A stretch of DNA of 64,000 nucleotides from Varanus komodoensis (GCF_004798865.1 NW_025335268.1:87290748-87354747), one strand, 5' to 3'. Shown: positions 50,147 to 61,028, counted from the first letter of the stretch. Program-made: numbers and translations. The notes: generated by a model not told the origin, from the letters alone.

Positions 50147-50751
50147 ATGTTGTCAGTCGCAAAGTCGTGTCTGACCCATCGCGACCCCATGGACAACATT
50201 CCTCCAGGCCTTCCTGTCCTCCACCATCCCCCGGAGTCCACTTAAGCTCACACCAACTGCTTCAGTGACTCCATCTAGCCACCTCATTCTCTGTCCCCTT
50301 CTTTTGCCATCTATTTGTTGTATGTATTATATTTTAATTTTATGTTGTGAGCCGCCCTGAGGCTTCGGTGAATGGGGCGGCATAGAAATGTTTTAATAAA
50401 TAAATAAATAAATAAATAAATATTGTTCCCAGCATTAGGCTCTTCTCCAGGGAGTCCTTCCTTCTCATTAGGTGGCCAAAGTATTTGAGTTTCATCTTCA
50501 GTTTCTGGCCTTCTAAAGAGCAGTCAGGGTTGATCTCCTCTAGGACTGACCGGTTTGATCGCCTTGCGGTCCAAGGGACTCGCAGGAGTCTCCGCCAGCA
50601 CCACAATTCAAAGGATTGAGGCCTTTGAATTGTGGTGCTGGCGGAGACTCCTGCGAGTCCCTTGGACCGCAAGGCGATCAAACCGGTCAGTCCTAGAGGA
50701 GATCAACCCTGACTGCTCTTTAGAAGGCCAGAAACTGAAGATGAAACTCAA
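50147..50751 (-). mobile_element. BovB (RTE) LINE 3' end with an inverted duplication at its 5' side
   Basis: Sense is on the minus strand. FELWCWRRLLRVPWTARRSN, RSVLEEINPDCSLEGQKLKM and KLKYFGHLMRRKDSLEKSLM match the BovB ORF2 C-terminal region. The 3' end is 'gggtcagacacgactttgcg' and 'actgacaac'. At its 5' side, 50,485-50,614 is repeated in inverted orientation at 50,622-50,751, all 130 bases identical, with 7 bases between. The far copy reads on through 'attgagg', giving RIEAFELWCW, the natural BovB order. A 10-bp flank GGCTGCAGTA at 50,137-50,146 and 50,770-50,779 is a likely target duplication. An L2-like tail is nested at 50,314-50,421. Confidence 0.92.
50314..50421 (+). mobile_element. 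L2-like LINE 3' tail nested in BovB
   Basis: The plus strand reads 'gttgtgagccgccctgaggc', 'ttcggtgaatggggcggcat' and 'agaaatgttttaa', then (TAAA)n up to 50,421. It interrupts BovB between 'gccatct' and 'attgttcccagcatt'; the copy at 21,957 has these adjacent. About 110 bases long, so severely 5'-truncated. Confidence 0.88.
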
Positions 50752-50779
50752 TTGGCAGGGCAATGTCTCGGCTGCAGTA

Positions 50780-53434
50780 GTAACATCTTTTATTCCAGTG
50801 GTGGAGGCCCTTTATATTGTGGGCCACATTTTCTAAGAAAAAATATCCCAGGAACTGCCCGCTGGTGGTGGAGAGGGAGAACTGTGTTAGGGTGCAGAAA
50901 AAGAGCAGGCACTGTTTTCTGCCTCCTTGTTTCTTCCCTTCTTTACCCCACCATCCAACATGGTTCTTTTTTCCACCTCCTTTCACTCTTACTCTCACTC
51001 ACTAAAGTTTATATTCTAGTGGGAAGAAACCATGACTGAACTTCACCCCAACTTGAACAGATGCAGCCTATGATCTGTTTGCTCCATAGAAGGTTGTTGC
51101 TATTGCATTGTGTATTCTACTGGAAGGGCCCAATATTGAGCCTGAGCCCTATTGTTTAAGAGAAAGGGCTTCCAGGAAGCACTTGAGCATATATCCAGTA
51201 GCTCATGTGGTCAACTCATTGATAGTTTGGATTTTTAAAGATGTAGTTATTTGAACTATTTCAATTTTTAAAATGTATTTGTTGCCATAGTATCCATTTC
51301 CATGCTGTCCTGATGCATATATTTTAAAGTTATCATTGGGTGTACTGCAGTCCTATACAACAATATAATTTCCTGCATTAAGGATTGTTTCACACATTAC
51401 ACAGCAATAAATCTGTTTGCTACCTGAGTGCACACTCATCAGCTCAGCAGAAGCAATTCTAGGACACATGGATGAATGTATTTGCATGTTGCATGTTTTG
51501 AAATGCCTTTGTATTGCATCCACTTTAAAACATTTGTTTTGGTGAGCTCAAAATATAGTGTGTGAAGGTGCTGCAATATGGATTGCATATTACACAAATG
51601 CTTTGTTTAAGCATGGTGTTAAGAGAATAATCCATGTACTTTACAGCCTTTTATTACAAAATCTGACAAAACTGGTTATGCAACACACAGAAAACAGAAA
51701 GCACGCACACACACACACGGTAGTTTTATTCAAAGTTTTTGGAATGCAAACTATTATTTTTATTAGTTTAGTTTAGTTCAGTTCACCAAAGGATAATTTT
51801 TCCACCATAATTTCCAGCAGAGAAAAAATGTTGAGTCACAGTTGTATGGAAAAAAAGGGATTTGTTTTTGTGTTTACATAGAGGATTTAATCAGCCTGTG
51901 AAGTAGCAGCAACAGCAGCAGTGGAGAAGGAGGAGAGGGAGGAGTAACAAAAAAGATAAAACCAACAGGCATAGGTATATATTTTGAACTGAAGACAGAA
52001 ATGATATTCCATTCCCCTATAACATGAACAAAAGCATTTCATCCGAGTGCCAGCCTGAAATTACACATTTTTGCTTTTAGGATCTTCCCATACTTCCCAT
52101 AGGATTTTCCCATACTCAATGGCTAGTTTTCAAAAGGCATGTTAAACAAAAGCAAAGCAAGTGAGAAGTAGAGACTGACCATTTTTTCTTCACAAGAACT
52201 GTAAGCAAGTTTTTTTCCCCCTAATGGCAATGTTGTTTCACATAACCAAGTAAAGAGTTGCTTCTTATGGCCCGAAGAGCAGAAAACATTCACATTTCTG
52301 TCTTACTGAAATACATAGTAACTGCAAATAGTCTCTTCTATCCATTGATTTCAGTGGAGGAAGCTGTAAGATAAACAGGTTCAATTTCTCAATAGACACT
52401 TCATGCTTATGGCAGCACATTCACTAGAAGAAACTTGAACTCAGTGGAGAATTCTACAGAATAGACATGCATAAATTGCAGTGATGCCAAGAAAAGAAAT
52501 GATTCTATTCAGTACTAGAGACCAAATGTGGCTTGGAAGATTTGTGTCGCTCTTGTTATTCAAGGACAGCTTCTGCACAAAACACATAATAAAGAAAGCC
52601 CTGCTGAATATATGCATTATGATAACACTTGTCCTTGCCACCTCCACCTCCAGTCATAGCTCACAAACTCTGGCTTCTGATAGGATCCATTGAAGAGTTT
52701 TGCCTGTTAGATCAGTTGGGAGCAAACCAGGGAAACCCAAACAAATGAACCATTTTAATAGAATGCATACTCTAGACAATGTGGCCTTTTCATTACACAG
52801 AAGGGAAATATGTGTAGCAATTATATGGCCAAATTACCTGTTACATTAAATATATGATTGCACTTGATGTATTTGTGCTTTTTTTAAACAGCAGCTGGAG
52901 GCAATCAAAGCCCAGGCAGCAGAATCCTGAATACAATTGCTACTTGCAGCAAGAAGGAAGCTGCTACTAAAGTTTCCATTCCATGCCTGAGTGCAAGTTC
53001 AAAGAGGTGATTTGACTGGACCTATAGCACAGGGGAGAGACTTAACCTGCCCTTGCTGAATGTCACAGTCCTGATCTTGACTCTGCCCTGCTCCCATTTC
53101 CATAGACCCAAACTGTTCAGACATTTGTCCCACATTTTCTGATTTTTCTGGAAATCTAGTCTGTAGAAACTATGGGTCTTACAAGCTTTCTTAATACATA
53201 TACATAAATAACGCATTTTCAAAAGTGGTAGGCACATCCTCACCACTTATCAAAGTTCACTTGGCTAGAGGAACTGGGTTTGGCAGTCAGAAACAAACAA
53301 CATTTAATAACTGATACTAGAATGAAGTACTAAAAGTATGCATTCTGAAGTTTTTGATTTGTAATTTTTTCTGGGTATCTTGTGGCTTTAACTCACCTTC
53401 TCTTGCTCTCTATTTTTTCCATTCTCCCTCTCCT
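50780..53434. other. No gene recognised
   Basis: AT-rich sequence with a short (AC)n at 51,705-51,718 and no supported coding feature. Confidence 0.5.
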
Positions 53435-53435
53435 G

Positions 53436-54372
53436 AGAACATTAGAAAAGTCATTCTGGATCAGAGCAATCTTCAGTTTACACTGTAGCCAACCATCTGT
53501 CCATGGTAAACCCACAAGAAGAATATGAGTGTAATTACACCCTTCTGGCCAAGTTCTCTATTAAGTGGTGTACAATGGCATGCTGCCTCTGATACTGGAG
53601 GTAGCATATAGCCATCAGTCCCAGGAGTCATATATGGCCTTATCCTCCATGAATTTGTCCAGTTCCTTTCAAAACCATCTAAACTGATGGTCATCACTAG
53701 ACTCCATAGTTTATGAGATGGGTGGCAAAGTACATCATTGTATCTATCCTGAATCCCACACCAAACAGCTTCATGTGATGAACCCACTGAGCTGTAATAG
53801 TATGAAAGGAGAAAAATTTCATCTCTGCACTAATTTCCAATGCAAACAAAGTGATATGTGTGATGTTGTAACACAGTTTACCCCTTGTGGATTCCAAAAA
53901 GGCAGGGGCACTCAAGATCATATTGCAAATCTACATTGACTACCAAAGAATTTCAGATCAGTCTGTGCTTTACAGACTGCACCAAAGTCTTTGACTGTGT
54001 GGATCATAAGAATCTATGGAAAGTTCTGAAAGAAACGGGTATGCCTCAGCACTTGATTGTTCTGTGCATAACCTCTATTGTGGGCAAGATACTCCTCTTA
54101 GGACAGAAAATGGAAAAACAGAATGGCTTCTTATATGCAAGGATACCAGACAAGGGAGACCTTTTTTCTTCCTATATGTTCAACTGGTATCCCCCCTTTT
54201 TTCCTAAGGTAAACCATCTCAGCTGTTTTCCTCTTTCCTCAGAGGCAAGTCCTTTAATCATTTTAGTAGCCCTTTTTGAAGTTTTCCCAACTCAGCTCTT
54301 TAGATGTACAGTGACCTGAGCTGCGTACAGTATTCTGAGTGTGTCACATTCTCTCCTGATATTCTCTATATT
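53436..54372 (-). mobile_element. CR1 LINE 3' part, interrupted by a BovB piece
   Basis: Read on the minus strand, the right segment (54,190-54,372) holds 'gtacgcagctcaggtcactg' and 'aaagggctactaaaatgatt', the CR1 ORF2 region for QxxxRATKMI. The left segment (53,436-53,850) holds 'gggttcatcacatgaagctg', 'ggacaaattcatggaggata', 'tgatggctatatgctacctc' and the 3' end 'tgacttttctaatgttc'. This 3' end differs from the 'attctatgattctat' end of the CR1 at 3.2 kb, so two CR1 subfamilies are present. Coding sequence is decayed. Confidence 0.8.
53850..54190 (+). mobile_element. BovB (RTE) reverse-transcriptase piece inside CR1
   Basis: Plus-strand frames give GFQKGRGTQDHIANLHW, then FQISLCFTDCTKVFDCVDHK, NLWKVLKETGMPQHLIVL, then in another frame NLYCGQDTPLRTENGKTEW and TRQGRPFFFLY. 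These match BovB GFRKGRGTRDQIANIRW, CFIDYAKAFDCVDHNKLWKI, LKEMGIPDHL, NLYAGQEATVRT and VRQGCILSPYLFNLY in order. This is the catalytic core up to the QG block; the YADD block and 3' end are absent. The flanking bases on both sides are CR1 in the opposite orientation. Frame changes show it is dead. Confidence 0.85.
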
Positions 54373-55950
54373 TGCTGGGGGTGAACTTGGGAGGGAAGGA
54401 AAATATAAGGAAGATAGATACTGTTATAGGTTGCTTGTGCTGTATTTATAGATTAATACAATATCTCAATAACTTTTATATTAAAAAGCAAGGCTGAAAA
54501 GGAAATTTCACATAATTAAAATCCAGTGGATTTTTGCCTTTAAAGAGTGTTTGGAGACATCCATGGTACCAGTGCAGTCACTCAGGTATGGGTAGTGCCA
54601 TGCAGTTGGATCATGTGACACCTCTATCGCACTAGTTGTATTGGTTGCCAGTGTAATCCAGGCCTAATTAACCACTGTTATTGGCCTTTTACTCACTAGC
54701 TTATTTTTTACCTTTTACTCACTAGCTTATTTTTACCAAAACTAACCCCACCCCCAAAAACAACAAAAGGGGAAAATAAAATAAAAATAGAATATTGCAG
54801 CATTGTGGCCCTTTTGGTAGTGGCTCCCCACTCGTAGAATGCTAGTCCAGTTGATATCCACAATGCGCCATCATTACAAACTTCCAAGAGTACCTTAAAA
54901 CCTTATCTTTTCCCTTTAATTTAGTTAGTGCTTAGTAATAAAAAATATAGAATTTAAGAGTTTTAACACTTCTCAAAAATAAATTTTAAGTTCAGTATAT
55001 TAGGTGGTATCCATTGGTACCACAGCTAACCAGCCAATAGTGTAAACTGCTAATGTAACATCATCAACACTTGTTTCATAAAGGGAAAAAACAGTGATTT
55101 GCCACCATTTTTTAAAACAAACTGTTTAGCTGAAATTTAGCAGCAGATCATTGGTTTCCCCTTTTGCCTGTCATTGTTAGTAAGATTTTGCTAGTGCTGG
55201 TTTACACTACTGCAACATTAGCAGTCATATTGTGACAGGCTGGACACTACCCATTCTATATACCATTCTATAATTAATGTTAAAACATAGAAATGACTTG
55301 CAGATTAACAGCTTGTCTGGTTGGGAAGACACACTCAACCTATACAAGTTTACTTCTTGGGTGCAGCTGCTGCTTCAGAAAATCTAATGCAATTTAGATT
55401 GCATTAAGTCAACTTGGACACCAAAAGTCGAAAACTGACCCACGGAAGGTCAACATAATGGAAAAATCCTCTCAGGACCTAGAGCGCAGAGTGGAATATA
55501 TGAAATTCCCAAACCTTGAGTGAGAATCGTTAGTTTAAATTTGTACGAACAGTTCCAGGATTATATAGAAAGGTAGCCATATGCTCACCTGGAAGGCGTC
55601 CAACAAATGTTGGATCACTTAGCTAAACAAATCTGAAAAAAAAAGGAAAAACCTCCTGAAACATGTTACGGGATCAGGCGGCAATGCCTGGCTGCAACAC
55701 TTCAAACAAAACGGCTGAAAGCACCGTGTAACTAGGATGAGACGTGTTATCTACCATCGCCAGTTCCCCGTGTAATTCTCATTCCGTGCGCGTCCTTTAA
55801 TCTATCCATTCATCTATCTATCTGCATGCATATACACAAGTTCTAATTTATTTCTGCTCCGACTCAGTCTACCTAACCTCCGATCTCAAACTCAGGCCCA
55901 AAATCTTTTTGTTTTTTTGGGTTTGTTTGTTTGTTTTTTTTTTCTAGGTA
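54373..55950. other. No gene recognised; upstream of the CpG island
   Basis: AT-rich sequence holding a 26-bp tandem duplication (listed separately). It ends in a T-rich low-complexity run at 55,905-55,945 that directly precedes the CpG island. Confidence 0.5.
54685..54735. repeat. 26-bp tandem duplication
   Basis: The unit 'ccttttactcactagcttat' plus a T-run and A occurs at 54,685 and again at 54,711, differing by one T in the run. Confidence 0.92.
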
Positions 55951-56453
55951 GGTCCTCCCTAGTCTCCTCCTCCAGGGACGGGAGGGGGCGGAAGGGGGCA
56001 GGTCACGTATGTTTGGGAAATATGTAGGTCAGTGGAACGTTTCCTGCACTTGTGCAAAAACAAGGGGAGGGCGCTTTCTCTCCTGCTCCCCGTTCCTCCC
56101 CCAAAAGCTAAGCCCACCTTCTTTCCCGCGACGGAGAAGCGTGCGGGGGAGGGGGACGGGGCGGCGATCCGAGCGTCCCTTTTCATCTCTGACCCATTTC
56201 GCAGCTTCACATTCGCGCGCCGGCGGCTCCCGCTCCCCGTGGCGAGAGATCCTCGCCTATTCTTACCCAAGCGCCGAGCGGAAAAGGACCTTCCCCGCGC
56301 CAGTATCTCCTGCGCTGCTACGCCGGGAACTACACGCTTCCTATCCCCGGCTGGAGACGGGCGAGCGGGCGGCCGTGCGGAGGCTCCCCCCATGATCTGA
56401 GGGGAGCAGAGGGGCGCCCTGGCCACTCTCCCCGCCCGGCGCCGCCTGGGAGG

Positions 56454-56714
56454 ATGCCCCCCTCTGGCCGTCGGGGCAGCAACTTTCAGACGAAGAAGAG
56501 CCTCAGCTGCAGCCGGCGCGCCTGCAAGTTCATGCTCCGAGGGAAGCCCGCAAACTCCGTCGCAGCCGCAGCAGCCCCGCGACGCTCGTTCCCCGCCGTC
56601 CTCCTCGGCAGGCTGCCGGGCGCCTCTGTGTCTGTGCCGACCCCCTTTTCCCGCCGGCCCGCTGGCACTGAAGCGGAGCAGGAGCCCGGCATGCGGCGCC
56701 CCCTCGCACCATGA
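56454..56714 (+). CDS. Possible upstream ORF overlapping the main start codon
   Basis: This 86-codon frame lies in the 5' leader of the exon 1 candidate, starting MPPSGRRGSNFQTKKS. Its TGA (56,712-56,714) overlaps the ATG at 56,711-56,713 as ATGA. If the mRNA includes this part, such an arrangement could limit translation of the main frame or feed it by reinitiation. Stop codons are rare in sequence this GC-rich, so the frame may be open by composition only. It could alternatively be part of another isoform. No domain or known family is recognised. Confidence 0.35.
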   Translation: MPPSGRRGSNFQTKKSLSCSRRACKFMLRGKPANSVAAAAAPRRSFPAVLLGRLPGASVSVPTPFSRRPAGTEAEQEPGMRRPLAP

Positions 56715-56994
56715 GATACAGCCGGCGGCGGAGCAACTCCACCAGCGACTCGAGCAGGGAAGAAGCGCCCGAGCCCTGTTCCGCCGGCGCCCCGGCGCGC
56801 GCGAGCGAGAGTTGCCCCGGCAGCGGCTGCGGCAGCGGCGGCCGCCCCGGGGAAAGTGGCCCGCTCCGGCTTGAGCGCGGCGGCAGCAGCCCGCGCGCAC
56901 AGGTGGCCACCGCGGATAGCAGCAGCAGCGGCGGCGGCGGCCTCTGGCGCCTCCTGGCCACACGCGTCCACCTCCCGCGGCACAGGCACCTCAG
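56711..56994 (+). CDS. First coding exon of an unrecognised host gene (partial)
   Basis: The ATG at 56,711 sits in a good initiation context (CACCATGA, A at -3). Ninety-four full codons follow, and the exon ends TCAG before GTAAGC at 56,995, a strong donor, leaving a phase 2 intron. The peptide opens MRYSRRRSNSTSDSSREEAP; RRRS at residues 5-8 fits a basophilic (PKA-like) kinase site. Residues 20-80 are rich in Ser, Gly, Ala and Pro, with SSSSGGGG near 70-77, and the end is LWRLLATRVHLPRHRH. No signal peptide or membrane segment is seen. This looks like the disordered N-terminus of a larger protein whose other exons lie beyond the window. I do not recognise the gene. Main doubts are the start choice and that GC-rich DNA opens frames by chance. 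Confidence 0.65.
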
Positions 56995-58671
56995 GTAAGC
57001 CAGCCGGGCGACGCCTGACACAGTGACACAGATCGGCGGCGGCGGCCGGGCACCCGGGCCCGCCTCTTCGCGCGGCGAGCGTTGGGGGGCGCCGTCAGGG
57101 TTTCTCACAGGTGGCATCGCCTGTCAGGTGAGGTGGCCTGGCATAAGAACTCTCCCCACGGCCAGGTTTTTATTTTCCTGAGAAAGCCAGGAAAATTCCC
57201 CCCTCCCCGTTTCCCTCAAGGCGTTAGTGAGAAATACACGTGGATGTATTTGCACAACCGCATTACAAGTGGGATTGTTGCGTCCTTTGTACGTGCAAAA
57301 CTAACAAACTAGAGGAATGCCAATGGGGAATGCAGCCATTTTCATCAGTGGCTCTTGATTCACTTTTGGCTTGCTCCATGTTTGTAATCCAGATGTGGTG
57401 CCTGCATTGGCCAGGATGTGTGTTGTACTTTTAACCCTTCTTAAAATTGCATAGGAGCATCATTTGAAGGTGCACACAAATAGCACAAGGAGCCTAAGGG
57501 GTGCTTTAGAACATTGTTACAAAACTAGCCTGTGACTGTGAGGCTTAATTTTTGTGAATGTGGCGGTGGGCTTTCAGAACATCAAATTGTGTTTTTTCCC
57601 CAACCAAATACAATAAGCATCGACATTTCTATCTGTTTACAGCAGTAAGAGCTACTGTCTCAGCAGCCCTTACTACTGTAAGCAAGAGCAGTATTAGACT
57701 CGTACGACAAGTGGAAAGCATGAGGGAGAGGGGGGAGAGAGAGAGAAGGAGAGAATGGTTAAGGCCACCTGGTGAACTTGTGCCAGGGTGGCCTGTTAGG
57801 GATTTCCTGGTTCACAACTCTTAGCTGTTATGTTTCATTAATTTCCCAAAAGCATATTCAAGCAAAGACAGATCATTACACTGTAGCGATTATAGCTGGT
57901 TCCTAAAGTTTAAGACTTTCCATCTCAGTCTAACCTAAGCAGAATTGTTATGAAATAAACAATATCTTTGTTATTCTTTCAGTTGTTTGTTTAAAGAAAG
58001 GGATAGGGATTAACCCTTTAAAAAAAGATCAAATGTATGGCTTGTACCAGGTTTCTCTTTAGAGGACTACTAGGAGACAATTGCATCACAGCAATGAATC
58101 TGAGGGACTTTCTGGTGATTTTGTTACTCTATTACAGCTCTTTCTATGACGACCAGTTCAGGAGTAATGCAAATACTTGTTCAGATATATCTGGTACAAA
58201 CTTATTCCTCCATACCCCTAGGAAAAGCTAAAATATCCAGGTGTAAACAACCCCTTCACCGACTTTGGAGAAATGTAAGTGGGATTCACATATTATATTT
58301 ACTTGTGAAAGTGGATCTGATAATATAGGTAGAACTATGTTTTGGTTATTGCAGACTCTGGCATAACTTTTTAGAAATTCCCATTAAACTGATGTATTGT
58401 CTAGGCAAAATTTCTGAAACAAGGATGCATATATGCATTATTTCTATGCTTTGACAGTATGCAATAGACACACTTTTGTCAATAAAGAATTCAATTTGTC
58501 GCTGTTCCGCCCTTTATGTATTTTATGTTTTAAAGTAGTTGCTTTAGCTTCTGAGTGCTTATGCTTGAACAGCAAACAGGCAAAGCACCTATATTCACTT
58601 TAATAGCTTTATTTGTTTAATATAATGGGTAGAGACAGGAGATAATTACTAAGTCCTCATGTAACACTAAC

Positions 58672-58693
58672 CCATGGTTTATTTAAACCATGG
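58672..58693. repeat. 10-bp-arm palindrome
   Basis: ccatggttta, two bases, taaaccatgg: perfect inverted arms. It may be part of a decayed MITE, since 'ccagggtttgtttggcag' follows at 58,709, but ends were not found. Confidence 0.7.
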
Positions 58694-59653
58694 TCTGTTA
58701 CCCTATCCAGGGTTTGTTTGGCAGATAAATCAATCTTGTTGCTGGTCATTTGCAGGTGTGCAGGTGCCCACTTAAAGCAGTCTGATATGTTTCATCTTGT
58801 CAGTTATCAAAGGAAGCAGCAAAACAAAGTAGAAACCATACATGGAAATTGTCAAGACAATTATCAGCTCTCAAAAGTAAAAGAAGTGGGTGGTAACAAT
58901 ATTACCTGCTTAGCAGTGTAATTTTCTGGCTTTTAAATATTTTACTGACAATTCTCAATGTCCTCTACCTTTTCAATACTTTCCTGTCTCCAGTTGCTTC
59001 AGAAAAAGGAGATATCAACTCAGCTCCATCTTTTTGAATTCCTTTTATGGAACTTAGTGCTTTTGTTACAGTGGTACCCTGAGCATTAAAAAAATATATA
59101 CCTTTATGTTATACTTGCAAATATAGGGGCTGGCAAGCAAATGGGGAAAACATTTGTGTACCTGCAATAACTGCTCTATTACTATACAGGTATACAGATT
59201 TCCTTCCATTCACCTCCCCGCCCTTACATTGGCGAACATTCTTCCATCATTTTCATCCCAGCATTAAATATATTTCTCAGTCCAAATGTGTTAAAAAACA
59301 CAAAACCCCTTAAAGGTGGCATAATTGAATTGGACAAAAGGGGCACCAGCATTAGTAATACTAATACCCAGTCCCCTTCAGTTTCCTCTTTGGGGTTGTT
59401 TTTAGAACTGTCAGGGACCTACAATAACTATAGCGATAAGTGTTTCAAAAATGCAGTGGGCAGGTTAATATCTTCCTTTTCCGTTGTAGCTGGAAACTTG
59501 ATGAAGTGTTGCAATGGTAGAGCATAATAAGACTTGTCAGTTCAACACTTAAAAGCCAGAGTAATACTCTGTTAAAAGTGTGATATTGTAACCAACCCAT
59601 TTCGCAGCTTTCGTTTTCAGTTGATAGCTGGCAACTGTGTACAAATTAGCATA

Positions 59654-60258
59654 CCGTATTTTTCGCTCTATAAGACGCACTTTTCCCCCCTCAAAAGTAA
59701 GGGGAAATGTCTGTGCGTCTTATAGAGCGAATGTGTGTGTGCCCGACGCCCGGGACGCTGCTGGCCCGCCTGCACCACGTGGCACCACCTGGCTGGCACA
59801 CGCTTGGCGTGCTCTGCTCCAGCCCCCCACCTCCGGCACAGGTGAGAGCTGTGCGGCTCAGGGGGAGCGGTGCAGAGGAGGAGGAGCTGCGGACTTTAAC
59901 CCGCTGGCTGCACGGAGAGACGGACTGTTCACCCCCACCGCCCGGGAAGACCTGCCGCCGCCACCGCGCCGCCCGGAAGACCACCGCTAGCACACTGCCG
60001 ACCTGGCTGCACCACGTGGCACCACCTGGCTGGCACACACTCAGCGTGCCCTGCTCCACCCCCCTCCTCCGGCGCAGGTGAGAGCTGTTAATCACAGGTC
60101 GGTGTGTGTTTTCAAATGGCAACCCATCTTTTAATGAAGCCCATGGGGAAGTGATGGGGAATGTGCCTGTGATTATCAGGAAGCTTTCCATGGATCCCTC
60201 CTCTAAAAACTAGGTGCGTCTTATGGTCAGGTGTGTCTTATAGAGCGAAAAAATACAG
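59654..60258. mobile_element. 605-bp MITE with TA target site and GC-rich internal repeats
   Basis: The termini are 'ccgtatttttcgctctataa' at the left and, as reverse complement of the right end, 'ctgtattttttcgctctata', then 'agacgcac' versus 'agacacac'. TA flanks both ends (59,652-59,653 and 60,259-60,260), suggesting a TA-target DNA transposon. A second inverted copy of the terminal word at 59,712-59,731 ('gtgcgtcttatagagcgaa') lets the left end fold on itself; the right end has two direct copies of 'gtgNgtcttat'. The interior is GC-rich, with a direct repeat of about 85 bp (59,766-59,850 and 60,005-60,090) containing 'tgcaccacgtggcaccacct'. No transposase is encoded; overlapping ORFs reflect GC content. 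Confidence 0.85.
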
Positions 60259-61028
60259 TATATGCAGTTTACACTTGGCATTCTGTTATCCATTTCCTTT
60301 TGAAATCTGGAACTTAATAGCCATTGACAGGGCAGGACTATGCATGTCAAGCAGATGTAAGTAGTACATGAACAAAATTGCACAGTTGTCTAAGATTGGA
60401 AAAAGGTGGTGGGCCCATGATGGTAGGTCTAAAGTGCTACTTGGGGATGGGCAAGTTAGCTAAGAGGGGCAGGGAGTTTTGCTGTTCTTGTGGAATGTCT
60501 GCTGGGTTTGCATAACGTAATAACACATTGTAAGTCAAACAACCTCCAGAACTAGTCATGTGTTGTCAGGGTGGCTTGTTGCTCCAATATAAGCCACCCT
60601 GTGGGAAGCTGGTCTGGATTCCCCTAACATAGTAAGCCACTATGATCAGTTACCCACAATGGGTTGCCATGTCATGCAAACATAGTCATGCTGGAGGTCA
60701 AATACTGAATTCATGAAGTGAGGCATGTCATGGCAACTATAAGAAGAGGAGAGGAGAGGCATCTGCGAGATGAGAAATACTGTGCTATTTAATAACTGAT
60801 GGTATTAAAAACATATGGGAGTGTCTCTTTAGTTAAGCTGATTTGCAAAAAACTAAAAATGACACTTGTTGATCCAATAACCTGAACCTTGGCATCAACT
60901 TTCCACCTGAGGAAGTCTACAATTGGGCACAATTTCAAAAATTTAATAAAAATGCCACTGGTGCAGTATGTTAAAAAGTGCTAACAAGTGACACATTTAG
61001 CCTTTCTGCGCCAATCAGTGGCACAGGA

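Larger units (their letters stand above)
55955..57110 (+). promoter_or_regulatory. CpG-island promoter
   Basis: Sequence changes abruptly from AT-rich to very GC-rich with dense CG dinucleotides ('cgcgcgccggcggc', 'gcggccgccccgggg') and returns to ordinary composition after about 57,110. GC-box words GGGGGCGG (about 55,984) and GGGGCGG (about 56,158) are present, and no TATA box is evident. It surrounds the exon at 56,711 and is the only such island in the window apart from GC-rich cargo inside a MITE at 59.8-60.1 kb. The exact transcription start cannot be placed. Direction is inferred from the plus-strand exon. Confidence 0.9.

Noticed and set aside
50555-50836. Host coding exon in the plus-strand frame at 50.6 kb
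   Set aside because: It is the inverted arm of a BovB insertion, identical to the minus-strand BovB reading.
55959-56963. Large minus-strand open frame of 334 codons and a 195-codon neighbour in the CpG island
   Set aside because: GC-rich DNA has few stop codons; the peptide is Arg/Gly/Ala low complexity, antisense to the better supported exon, with no splice or start evidence.
56486-56989. 167-codon minus-strand frame with long poly-Ala runs
   Set aside because: The Ala runs are simply the antisense reading of Ser/Gly-coding GC-rich repeats; no independent support.
59637-60191. Open frames of 117-166 codons near 59.7-60.1 kb
   Set aside because: They lie inside the GC-rich cargo of a MITE, overlap on both strands and repeat because of the internal 85-bp direct repeat.
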